Origin: Evernia prunastri
Lineage: Eukaryota; Ascomycota; Lecanoromycetes; Lecanorales; Parmeliaceae
Direction of reading: 5' to 3'
Assembly (NCBI GenBank): GCA_003184365.1
Contig: NKYR01000197.1
Location: forward strand, 1-50,424
DNA length: 50,424 nucleotides
The position numbers were made by a program, and so were the translations under genes. Every line of letters begins with the position of its first letter. The stretch's first letter is position 1. Below, one piece after another: positions 1 through 9,683 of this stretch. Below the pieces are notes generated by a model. That model did no database searches. It saw nothing but the letters and a program-made list of their open reading frames with translations, and was not told the DNA's origin.

Positions 1-585
1 GAAACAGCGAAGAAGTTGGCTGAGACCGGAAGCTTCCTGAATAACCTCATCCTTCTTCCCCTTACTGTTCTTGGTAGCCCAGTCCGCATAGTCTTGTGCT
101 TCGTTGTGTTGGAATGATACCTTCGACCTACTTCTTCGCCCTGAATCGGACGACGAATACCCTGAGGATGAGTCGCGTCGACGACGGACATATATCACTT
201 GGGGGGACCTGGATCGGTGACGAGAGGGGGACCTGGATCGACGAGATCGAGACCGGTGCTTCTTTTTGACCAAATCCTTGAGTAAGGACGCGATTTGATC
301 GAGTTGAGAAGCCGGAGGGGGGGTCTCTTCAATGACGTCCGGACTGACCGTCCCAGAGGAGACCGGTGAGGCCGACCGTGCTGGGGTTGGATCGCGTGGA
401 GGTGGACGTTGCGAGGAACGAGTTTTGGCAGAGGCACGAGGCTTGGTAACACCTTTAGGTGCAGAGGCTGCTGGGGCAGTGGTCTTGGACCTGGTTTTGG
501 ACGTCTTGGACGTGGCTTTGGACTTGGAGGACGAAGTCGGCTGGCTGTTTGCCTTGGAACGAGTTGTCATGGACGCGGAAGCCAT
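1..585 (-). CDS. Ser/Arg-rich protein, C-terminus beyond window
   Basis: An ORF of 195 codons with no stop reads from an ATG at 585 leftward to the window edge; a second in-frame ATG is at 570. The N-terminal ~65 residues are Ser/Thr/Lys/Pro-rich and look disordered. Near residues 92-105 a short amphipathic stretch (LDQIASLLKDLVKKK) precedes an arginine/serine block with RSRSRRSRSPSRHRSRSP-type repeats, followed by RRRR and SSSDSGRRSRS. RS blocks occur in splicing factors and also in nucleic-acid-binding Gag-like proteins of fungal retroelements, but no RRM, zinc knuckle or protease is visible here. Function is unknown. The long open frame and consistent composition support coding, although low complexity alone can hold a frame open. 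Confidence 0.45.
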   Translation of the reverse strand, partial: MASASMTTRSKANSQPTSSSKSKATSKTSKTRSKTTAPAASAPKGVTKPRASAKTRSSQRPPPRDPTPARSASPVSSGTVSPDVIEETPPPASQLDQIASLLKDLVKKKHRSRSRRSRSPSRHRSRSPQVIYVRRRRDSSSGYSSSDSGRRSRSKVSFQHNEAQDYADWATKNSKGKKDEVIQEASGLSQLLRCF

Positions 586-1236
586 TTGGGCAGTGGGGTG
601 TGGCTGTGAGTGGAATGATAGAGGAATGTGCTAATGGGAGTAGAAACTGGATATCAGGTGACACCGTGTTACTTGCGTGGCTACGGAAGAGGAACGAAAG
701 AATGCTATGACTCTGAAAGAGATCAATTCGAATGAAGAGTCAAATGCAGATAGAAGCCAGCTACTTATGCTGCTTCCTAATGAGCTACCTCCCCTGTAGA
801 GGACACGTATTCCAACATTCCAACCAAGGCCTGAAACGATATAAGCGATATTAAGGCCTACTAACCCCCTGTCATGCAGGCGTGAATATTTACTTGGGAT
901 TGTGAAATGACAGGCACTCATGACACAACTGAGTTTGAACTTGTTCGAGGCGACGAAAATCTGTCAATATTGGCAATAGCTGGAGATGTACGTCTTCTTG
1001 ACAGAATTCACATCACATCAGTGGAGAATTATTGCGGAAGAACTTGGGAGTAACTAGCGGAGAGGAAGCACGAAAGATTTTTTTAGAAAATTAAACATGC
1101 TGCCACAGCAAAAAAGCAAAAAAAAGCAAATTCCCAAACAAGTAGCATAACACCCGACTCAGCCTTCCACAACCCCATTGCCAAACAAACATCCCCAACG
1201 CCAAACAAAACCTCCATCCCCCCCAACCCCCCAACC
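586..1236. other. intergenic, no gene seen
   Basis: Several short overlapping ORFs occur on both strands, but none has splice signals or a protein-like composition I can defend. Positions 1075-1230 are A/C-rich with A-tracts, as expected for the 3' flank of the minus-strand gene that follows. Confidence 0.4.
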
Positions 1237-1716
1237 CTAAGCCTTCGTAAGATTAAAGCACGTCGCCCCCCAGTTCAACGGCAAACACCACCCCGCCCCG
1301 CCATCCGCGGCGGTCACATTCCCCGCCTCCGCCCCGCACGCCTCCTTGCTCGAATTGCTCGTCGAGTAAAAACTCAGCACCTCGCTCCCCGTCAAATTCC
1401 TCGTCATGACGAACGCCAAGAAGGGGAACTGGGGGCTCGGCGCGCCGTAGCTGAGGGGCACGGCGTCGATGAGGGAGGTGAAGGTGGCGTTGTAGGCGGA
1501 GCAGTCCGGGTCGGCGTAGAGGTAGAGGCTGAGGGCCGGGTCGGCGGTGCCGCCGGGGAGGGTCGCGGCGGCGAGGGAGGCGGCGGAGGGGGGCGCGATG
1601 GAGGTGGCGGCGGCGGAGAGGGCGGCGGCGGCGGCGGTGGCGTTGGGGGGTGGGGTGGAGGTTGTGAGGGTTAGGGATGTGGTGAGCAGGAGGAGGGTGG
1701 TGGTGAGGGAGTGCAT
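1237..1716 (-). CDS. small secreted protein, Ala/Thr-rich, four cysteines
   Basis: A 159-residue single-exon protein starting at an ATG at 1716. Residues 1-20 form a typical signal peptide: Met-His, a Leu/Thr hydrophobic core, then a Thr-Ser-Thr-Pro end. An Ala/Ser/Pro-rich linker (residues ~24-55) leads to a compact domain with four cysteines, in DPDCSAYNA, KEACGAE, GWCLP and ATCFNL, which could form two disulphides. Several N-glycosylation sequons (NAT, NLT, NSS, NVT) support passage through the secretory route. A TATA-like box lies about 90 bp upstream. I recognise no family; an extracellular or wall-associated protein, or a candidate effector, would fit its size and cysteines. The opposite strand is also open because of the very high GC, but the signal peptide and cysteines favour this frame. 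Confidence 0.65.
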   Translation of the reverse strand: MHSLTTTLLLLTTSLTLTTSTPPPNATAAAAALSAAATSIAPPSAASLAAATLPGGTADPALSLYLYADPDCSAYNATFTSLIDAVPLSYGAPSPQFPFLAFVMTRNLTGSEVLSFYSTSNSSKEACGAEAGNVTAADGGAGWCLPLNWGATCFNLTKA

Positions 1717-1805
1717 TGTTGGTTGTTGGTTGTTTTGGAGGGATATTGATGGTGTGCGAGTTTGGAGAGGATGGTTTTCGATGGGTTTTTGGGGGCTTTA
1801 GTGCG

Positions 1806-1812
1806 ATATATA
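1806..1812 (-). promoter_or_regulatory. TATA-like box of small secreted protein gene
   Basis: The minus strand reads CTATATATCG about 90 bp upstream of the ATG at 1716, a reasonable distance for a fungal TATA element. No other core element is clear. Confidence 0.4.
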
Positions 1813-2403
1813 GATGGGGAAGCGATGGTACGCAATTTCTGGCCCAAGAGTGCACTGAAGGGGTCCTATTCAACGTAGGTTTTTTAAGCTGTGAGGTTAC
1901 CTTTGAGCTCTTGTATGAGAATAGCTTTAGGCTTTCGGGGGTTTTTTTGTCTTTGTCAGTACAACAATCTATTTGTAAGTCCACTCCTTTGGGGAAAACA
2001 AAGTAGCTTTATAACGCTCATTTCTAAATTTGTAGTCTTAAGAACAAAGAACGCTCTTATCCAAGACAAAGGGTCTGAGCTTATTTACTAACTCTTGGTT
2101 ATAGCAACAAATTCTTTAGTAATGAATCGTAATCTACTTAGAGTGACAGTCTAAATGATGTCTGAGCGATATGTTAGTGTACGGCATAGTCTCGATGGGT
2201 CTGGGATTCTGACCGAACTGAAAGCAAGTCGTTTTTGAAGGTTTCACATTCGGCCTACCCGCCTTCTCGTCAATCGGCGTTTCAGCATTCAACCAGAAAC
2301 CATGATCAGACTTTTTGTATAACCATGAAAGACCCGTCCGGCAGGTAGGTTTTACCTGTATCGACGACAAGTCAGAACCAATGGTTCATGATCCCAAGAC
2401 TAT

Positions 2404-4543
2404 TCAACTCTGCCTTAGTGCAGAATCCTTGTTCTGCGGAAAATACACCAACTCCCACTTGTAATTATCTGCATACACCTTCTTCACAATCTTTTCCACC
2501 TCGCCTTCACCGCAGTATTCAACGTTATCGATAGCTGCAATGTTTCGACTCCACCACTTGCCAAGCTCTTCCGCCGTCAGCCCATCATCTCCTGCCAATG
2601 AGTCCCCCATAACCTGCTTGAGGTACTGCGGAACATCAACTAGCGCAAGACCTGGCCGGGGGTTTTCTGGATTTTTGTCGACCTGCGCGAGGGCGTATCT
2701 GACCCTTTTGCGTCCGTGTATGTTGTGCAACTTTCGTGACTGCTGCTGTTGTTCAGGCAAGTGAGGGATATGACTCTTTCTCATTCTTTGTTCCCTTTGA
2801 GCATCGTCTTTCATCGCTTGAGATGGTACGTCGAAGCCCTCGTGTAGTAGGACAAAAGCCCATTGACCCGATTGCAATCTGTGGAAGGTGTTCTTCCTGA
2901 GAGCTCCGTTTGCATGGTTGTAGATTATATTGCTTAGACACCCAACCTCAAAGCCTGCATCCAATTTTCGCGACGAAGCCAGAGCAAGTGATAAAGCAGC
3001 ACCTTTTCCGAATTGCTTATGGTCTTCCAAAAATGATTGTGCAGCCCATCGTAGCAGTCGGAGGAAGCCAGTGATTACTTTGATCGGACGAGGTGGTATG
3101 TCCAGTGGCCATTTCCTATAAGTCAGGTCGTCCAAATCGAATGCCGGGAGGTCTTCCCCGTTTCTGCTCGCATTGGGTCCGCTTGCAGTCGAACCGCATA
3201 CCCAAATTATCTCCGAGAGAGGTCTACTTGGCAAAAATGGAGCAGGCATCAATTCTTTCGGCCACAATGCAATTGGTAGTCGGATATGATCCGAGTGGTA
3301 GACGTCAAACCTGTTCCAGAGCTTACCTCCGTCTATGCTGGATAATTTGGAGTTTGCCAACAGACATAATGTTGTCATTGTACTTTGAGGACCAATCATG
3401 TTCTCAACTCCTGCAAGAGTGAGATCAGAGCGGTTTGAGAGTCCGAAGGTCGTGATTTGGCCATGTTCTTGGAGCTGAGATACTATCAGCGAAAGGCAAT
3501 CAATCGAGAGACTGCCGAATGGGCTCAAATCGACCTCTGCACAGTCTAAAAATGCTTCGTATATGACCTGAATCGTTGCGTCACACCCTTGCAACTCATG
3601 CCCAATTTGCCGAAGTTTTCTACGCAGTGCGAATCGAAACTCATTCAGCTCGAGCGCTTCTTCTCGCAATAGATCCTTTCTATGCATCAATCCGTCAACA
3701 ACGATTTGAATTGTGGCGTCGATCGTCATTTCAATGAGACTGCGGGTAGAAGTTTTTGGTGTAGCAGTACAATCAAGTACTGTTCCTTCACTGATCCTCG
3801 GGACATCCTGTTCTCTGAGTGGCCAGATAATTCGGAGGGTACCAGCAGAGAGCAAGCCGCAGGTGTTGAAATCTTCGAGCAACGGAGCGACTAAGGCTTC
3901 ATTTTCTGGATCATCCAGATCGTAGTGCTCTTGTAAAAACGTAGATGCTGACATGGAAACCATCGGCGGGGAAACATCAGCATCCCAACTGCGACTTCTG
4001 CCGTAGTAGCTGCATTCAAAGGCATAGCGTACATGGTCAAGGTCTGTGATATCGAAGAAAACGGTTCCTTGGTAAATCTATTAGCTTGGTAATATTCAGG
4101 CTCTTGGCTGCTGCTCTCGGCCTTTTCGTGAAGGCCTGCGCTGTAGTAAGCAAAAATGTGTACTCACCGGTTACGCTAAAGAGCCCAACGGCCAACCCCG
4201 TACGAAGATGCTTGCATGCAGCCTCGAAATGGTAACCCTCGTCAAAAGTGAACGATGTACCCACTATCAAGCAAGTGGTGATGAATGGAAGGGGAATCGG
4301 TTTGCTGGAATGGGCGTGCCATTCCCTGTCCCAGTCTTGGGACAAGGCAGCAAAACCCTTAGCAGCTTGTAGCTCTTGCTGAATCGGCATACGATTTGAA
4401 GCATCTTGAAAGATCTTAAGAATTCCTAAACACCTTTTGAGGACTGCATGCGCCGATGGGTATGAGCATTGAACCGTAGAGAGGACACGGTAATGGTCGT
4501 CAACGCTCGCGACCACAGAAAATTGGTGATTATGAGAAGTCAT
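2404..4543 (-). CDS. hypothetical protein, 679 aa, two exons
   Basis: Proposed exons are 4543-4168 and 4067-2404, totalling 680 codons. The intron (4167-4068, 100 nt) has a perfect GTGAGT donor, a CTAAT branch-like site and an ACCAAG acceptor, and joins ...FSVTG to TVFFDITDLDHVRYAFE in phase. Without it the region reads as two adjacent ORFs, one of 519 residues from an ATG at 3963 and one of 168. The protein is mostly globular, with leucine-spaced helices around residues 290-360 that resemble but do not prove a repeat fold, a Gln-rich patch (EQQQQSRK) and a Trp/Tyr-rich C-terminus. No catalytic motif is recognised. An optional 3' exon at 2355-2306, joined through a weak GTTGAA donor at 2408, would replace the last residues with SKTYLPDGSFMVIQKV. 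Coding status is good; function is unknown. Confidence 0.6.
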
Positions 4544-4655
4544 TTTAGAATGACTACAGCGGAATGAGAAATGGACAAGAATAAGTTGGACCGAGAGAAG
4601 AAAGACATCTTAAAGAGGTTCGATTCGGTTGAGTGTTGACGACAAAAGAGTGATT

Positions 4656-4945
4656 CTACCATTCGCTGAGACACGTGGTGCCGTAAACACACTGTGTGTT
4701 AGGCAAGGGAGGTTTCGGAACGTCAACGGGAACACAATGATTATCGTTTAGATATCCCCGAAAAAACGTGCAGGTTATTTGCCCGTGGCATTGTGTGGAA
4801 GACGAGAGCTCGGTCATTGTCCCGAACACTCCTGAGCTAGTGTTGTCATCACTGTTACGACCCGAATCATTGCGAGCTTGGATGTTGCAAGAAGGATGGT
4901 GCACGATGTTCTGGGATGGCTCCAGGCCAGGCTTTAGGTGGAAAG
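4656..4945 (-). CDS. possible 3' exon of a cysteine-containing protein
   Basis: An open minus-strand segment ends at TAG (4656-4658). Its upstream edge coincides with a convincing intron end: a GTAAAG donor near 4996, then GCTAAC and a GAATAG acceptor, giving an intron of 51 nt. The encoded ~95 residues hold six cysteines (PSCNIQ, TQCHGQITC, DNHCVP, NTQCVYGTTC) and no ATG before the middle, so it is more likely an exon than a gene by itself. Which upstream exon it joins is unresolved, since the segment before it carries a TATA-rich stretch. Family is not recognised. Confidence 0.3.
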
Positions 4946-5091
4946 ACTCTATTCGTATGTCGTTAGCCGATTGCCCATTCTAATCATCACTACCTTTACC
5001 TTATGCTTCCCTCTATATGTATCTCATATATATAAGAATATCGGCCACGCTGGACTCACAATCCGAGGGGCTAGCTTGGTGGATGGCGTGC

Positions 5092-5518
5092 GAGCGCATA
5101 CCTCAATCTCTTCATCGCTGGAAATTGCAAGTCCTGATTCTTGAATTCGTAGTAGCTCCTTGGTCAAAAGCGTCACAAATCAGGACAATTGCCCACTGGC
5201 CTGGCTCCAAGGGCTTATGAACATCACTTGGAAGATTGCTACCGTCGGGATGAAGTTTGTTCCACAGGTCTCAATTCTCACACCATTGCCAAAATTGACA
5301 GAGTCAGTCTCCAGACCACTGGTAGCCGGTATAACTGAAGCCATAGCATAGGAGTACGCCGTACCCATCGAAAGATCACTGAGCGTACATGCTGTGAAGA
5401 GGATATCCATTTCAACAAGCGCAAGAGGCCGTCCACCAAATTGAAAGTAGAAAGCGGAGTGCCCCAAAAATATCTCAGGTATTGCGTAGGACCAAGGGAA
5501 CGGCGCGCCTAGGAGGTA
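5092..5518 (-). CDS. possible internal exons of an unrecognised gene
   Basis: The minus strand from about 5518 to 5249 reads ~90 continuous residues of normal composition (segments PFPWSYAIPEIFLGHSAFYF and FGGRPLALVEMDILFTAC). A 69-nt intron candidate (CAA|GTGATG to TTGACCAAG|GAG, in phase, containing a TGA) would continue it into ELLRIQESGLAISSDEEIE, ending near 5095. Upstream, a CTAAC branch followed by TTTCACAG near 5653 marks another acceptor. No start or family can be assigned, and alternative splice choices also keep phase. Confidence 0.3.
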
Positions 5519-5789
5519 TTCTAAGTATTATAGGCAGGACGACGTCGAGCCAAGTTTGGTTTGACCAATGCTCATTTTCATTTTAGCCCAATCCACTCTG
5601 TAGAACGAAACCTTGTTCCGTGACTTGTAGGTCATTGGTACCCATCCATACTAGCTGTGAAACCTTGTTAGCTCCGTAGACTTGGCTAGCTGTTATACTA
5701 CCGCCTGGAATTCCTGACCTAGTGCTGGTACAGATCTCTTCCGATCTGGACTAGATTTCTCGTTGTAAGAGGTCTGTGTGGCATAGATC

Positions 5790-6202
5790 AGTCATCCGGA
5801 AGCGTGCTCTTGACCTGCACAGAAACTTGAGGGTCATCCAGTGGATAGCGCACCTTGATATCTGCAGCACCATATAGTGGACAGCACGATCGACAAGACT
5901 TCCGTGGAGAAACCGCTGAGAGGGCTTAAGGTCACATCATCATCGTCTTCCAACTCTCCGCGTAGAAGGTCCAAGACACAGCGAGATGGCTTCAGAGCAC
6001 TCACTTGATCACAGCGCTTGCATTTTAACATTAGCAGAAAGTCCGCCAGAAGCTCGACCTCTGACAAAAAGCCAGTATCTCTATTGGACCCGTCCAGCAG
6101 CGTTTGAAGCACAGCGGCCACAGCCCCATCATGAAAGCTCTTCACGGTGACGTGAGTGCAAATCCCCAAACCTCTGTTAACCCTCAATGTCGGAAATATC
6201 AC
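5790..6202 (-). CDS. possible gene fragment, unresolved exons
   Basis: A 122-codon frame (6202-5834) has no ATG at its start, only GTG just after an in-frame TAG, and holds a strong GTGAGT donor after KCKRCDQ near 6008. Another frame downstream of a TGCTGCAG acceptor at ~5871 ends naturally as RYPLDDPQVSVQVKSTLPDD at 5790. These pieces suggest a spliced minus-strand gene, but I cannot choose one model. A TATA-like stretch lies at ~6257-6275. It could equally be a decayed gene. Confidence 0.25.
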
Positions 6203-6422
6203 CAGTGCTCCTGTGCTCTAGATACCGAAAGATCGAAAAGAACACAAAGCATTACCGTATATGTATTGTATATACTACTGAAATGACAAAATTTGTCGCT
6301 TGAGTAACTAGATGGGAGAAGTATGAAAGGTACCAGTGTTGAAAAAATGTCATGTAGAATGACTATAATTGATTAAATTAAGGAGGAGATGGAGGGGAAC
6401 AAGTAGCTACTTTAAGGTACAT

Positions 6423-6508
6423 TCACTCGCCCCTGCAGAAATTGATTGCCGATTTCAGCCCTACCGACCACCTTGAAATCGGCAATCAATTTCTGCAGGG
6501 GCGAGTGA
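6423..6508. repeat. perfect 35-bp inverted repeat with 16-nt spacer
   Basis: The left arm 6423-6457 and right arm 6474-6508 are exact reverse complements over 35 bp, with a 16-nt spacer (6458-6473). The arms contain a PstI site (CTGCAG) and the palindrome-like core AAATTGATT. Transcribed, this would fold into a long perfect stem-loop. It lies in the intergenic space 200 bp upstream of the CTF4 ATG. I see no flanking target-site duplication. Confidence 0.9.
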
Positions 6509-6624
6509 TTGCTGGAGAAGACCAAGACTACTGCCAAGGCCGATAGTCCGATAAATCCGGTAGGGACCTTCTAGTTAGATCGCGGGTCTTCGGGATCTAC
6601 ATTTAAGGTTTGCAGGGGCTTCCA

Positions 6625-6662
6625 TTCGCGTCTCTTTACGCGTCTCGATACGCGTCTCCATC
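6625..6662 (+). promoter_or_regulatory. tandem MluI cell-cycle boxes (MCB) upstream of CTF4
   Basis: Three consecutive 12-bp units each start CGCGTCTC (6627, 6639, 6651). Two create exact ACGCGT boxes (6638-6643 and 6650-6655) and the first gives TTCGCGT. ACGCGT is the binding site of the MBF (Mbp1/Swi6-type) G1/S transcription factor in fungi, and the sites lie 60-90 bp before the ATG of a replication gene. That supports G1/S-timed expression. Confidence 0.7.
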
Positions 6663-6714
6663 GAAGGTGGGCTTTCCTTCAGGAAAAGCACAAGGAACGT
6701 TTGCAAAGAGCATC

Positions 6715-9585
6715 ATGGCTACAGTCACTCAGCAACGGCCTCGTGCCCGACCAGCGCGTAAGTGAGAAGAGTTAATCGGTCTTGCCATTTTCTGACCGCC
6801 TCGTACAGATCCCTCCGGCCCTACGTTCCTGACATACACCCCAAATGGGAAGCAATTGGTCACAGCCGGTTCGAACAACGTGGTCAGGGTCTATACAACA
6901 GGCTCGGATGGGGAACCTACGAATCTAGACGATTGTCAGGAGAATAACACCGCAATCGCTGCTTCTGTAGGCTTGACCGTGGAAAGGGGCATAGAAGACT
7001 AGGCTAATGAAGAGTAGAATGACTTTTTCCTTACGGGCTCCGAAGATGGCACTGTCTGCATGTACTCGTTGGATACGTACACCTACGAGAAGATGCTGAC
7101 TCGATGTACACTGCCTATACGAGACATTGCCCTCTCACCCGACGGGCAGTGGGCTGCCGTAGCCAGCGAGTAAGTGCGCGGTCAAGAGCTTGACATAATC
7201 AAGTTTTAATGAGCTGCAGCGAGCTCACCGTAAAGGTCGTCAACACCGCCGATACCTACAAAGTGCTCTATCTCCGCGACCTGCCAAAGCCCGCAAAACA
7301 TCTTTCATTCGATCCCAGTGGCTCCTACGTCGCTGCGTCTTGCGCCGATGGTATCTTATATGTCTACAAGCTCAGCACCGAAGAGCCAGAGTTAATAAGA
7401 AGGGTCGATGGCCTGATTCGCAGCCTTGATGTCGAGTCCGAGTCGAGTTCGCGAGCTGTATGGCATCCGGACGGCCGTTCGTTTGCTGCGCCAACAGCAA
7501 CAAGAGATATCCAAGTGGTGTCAAGCGGGGATGGGGAGCGCCAAAAGGCTTTTGCTGGAGGTCACATAGGAGATGTGACAGCACTTACTTGGTCGCCAAA
7601 CGGAGCTCTACTCATCACCGCAGCGTCTGACAGGAAGATCCTGTTATGGGATACGAAGACACAAAAGGTTCTCGCCAGGTGACCAAGGAACCAAGCACCC
7701 ACCATAAAAGTCTCGTGTCTGACAATAGTACAGATATGATTATCCAAGCGTAATCAACATGGCATGGCACCCAAATCAAAATATCGTCGCCTTCGTTACA
7801 TCGGATGGCGAACTGTACATCTATGAGGGTTTCTTGCAGCCAGACACCTTTGCTCTTCTTCAAAAGCCGATGCAACCATCGCCATACATCAGAGATCCAC
7901 TTGCAGAGACATCGGGAAACGCTAGCAAGGTCCTCACCAACGGCTTCAAAGACACAGTAGATTCCCGGGCTAAGCGGAGGGGAACCCCTGATTCCCTTGA
8001 TGACATTCTTGGTCCAGAACTTGGAGATGAAGATGATTTCGTTAGCGATGACGATGGGGCGGGCTACCTGGATGATGTAAATGGCTTTGGAAAAAGAAGT
8101 AATGGCCATCTAGATCCGATCGATGGGCTCGAAAGCAAGAGAAGGGCGACCGCTCAAGCGTGGCAGCCGAGACATCATCAATCTTTTCAACCTGGAAGCA
8201 CTCCCTGGCGAGGCAACCGGAAATATTTATGTGAGATCCACGATTGACGGACACTGGCAAGGCTAATCGAATCCTAGGTCTGAATCTGACCGGTTTTGTT
8301 TGGACTGTTGACCAAGATACCCACCATACGGTGACCGTAGAATTTTATGATCATGAATATCACCGCGACTTCCATTTCACAGACCCTTACATGTATGATA
8401 AAGCTTGCTTGAGTATGTTCTTTTATTGCTGCACAGCTAGGACAGATCGCTGACGCATGCTAGACGACAATGGAACTTTGTTTTCCTGCCCTCCAGCTAG
8501 TGGAAATCCAGCAATGGTCTTCTACCGTCCCCACGAGACCTGGACGACAAGAGCAGATTGGAGGACTCAACTGCCGGTCGGAGAAGATGTGACTTGTAAG
8601 TAAATCTTCATCCTCGTGTCGGCTTGGGTATTGACTAGCTATAGCAATATCCCTGAGCGACTCGTACATGGTTGTCACAACCTCAGCTAATTACGTTCGT
8701 GTCTTCACACTCTTCGGCACACCATTTAGAGTCTATCGCCAAAAGTCATCGCCCACAGTCACATGCGCCTCATGGCGGGATTACATCCTTACAATGGGCA
8801 ATGGACCTGTTGGCGGCGACGGATCGACGAAGCTGTTATACACCATTGAGAACGTCAAAAGGGACGATGTTTGCCAAAGCGAAGATATCGTAGCTTTGAC
8901 CGAAGGTGCCCAAGTCAAGAGTGTCTTCTTCTCCGATAACGGTGACCCATGTGTGTACGACTCGACAGGTGTTCTGCTAATACTGCAGCACTGGCGGTCT
9001 CCCGGTCAGGCAAGATGGGTACCAGTATTGGACACAAAGCAGTTGGAACGTCTTGCTAGCGGAAAAAAGGAAGAGACCTATTGGCCTGTTGCGGTTGCGC
9101 AAGAGAAGTTTCATTGCATCATCCTCAAAGGGGGAGATCAGTATCCATATTTCCCTAAACCGCTGCTTAGTGAATTCGACTTCAGGATTCCATGCTCCAA
9201 CCTGGCGGTACCAAAGGATACAGAGGATACGACGGTCTCGGAGGGGTCCACGCTGGAGGAATCCTTTGTTCGCGGCTCACTGATGCTAAGTCTGCTCGAA
9301 GACCTCATATCATCGACAAATGCCACACACAGCCAACGCACAGAGCTGAGCAGGCGAGAAGTTGAAGTGAACAAATCATTACTGCAGCTGCTGAACGTCG
9401 AATGCAGGGAAGGCGAAGACAGAGGGATGAAAGCTTTGGAGATTGTAGGCTTGATGAGAGACCCGAGCGGGAAAATGGTAGAGGCTGCGGGCAAAGTGGC
9501 GGGCCGGTATGGGAGGACGGTACTGCAGGAGAAGATCGGAGAGCTGGCGGAGAAGAGGCTATTAGGTATCGAAGACGAGGAGTAG
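6715..9585 (+). CDS. ctf4: Ctf4/Mcl1/SepB, WD40 replisome hub protein
   Basis: Eight exons: 6715-6757, 6809-6966, 7018-7169, 7220-7678, 7734-8230, 8278-8412, 8464-8595, 8645-9585. They total 2517 nt and encode 838 residues, the usual size of the fungal family; all introns are ~47-55 nt with good branch sites. The N-terminal ~330 residues hold WD40 repeats (GSNNVVRVY, SEDGTVCMYS, CADGILYVYK, ASDRKILLWDT). An acidic linker (GDEDDFVSDDDG) follows, then the SepB/Mcl1 second beta-propeller beginning FQPGSTPWRGNRKYLCLNL and a helical C-terminus. Family members (S. cerevisiae Ctf4, S. pombe Mcl1, A. nidulans SepB) form a trimer that links the CMG helicase to DNA polymerase alpha-primase and promotes sister-chromatid cohesion in the nucleus. 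No metazoan-type HMG box is present, as expected for fungi. Confidence 0.95.
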
Positions 9586-9683
9586 TCGTAATGTTCCCAT
9601 GACCAGCGTACAACCCGCTTAGCACCATTCCGTATCTGAGGACCAACCTGTTCCACGAAACCATGATAGATTCCTCAGCACTG

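Noticed and set aside
1253..1984. 243-codon minus-strand ORF overlapping the secreted protein gene
   Set aside because: It is a shifted frame of the same GC-rich sequence, with long Arg/His/Pro runs and no signal peptide; the 159-residue frame explains the segment better.
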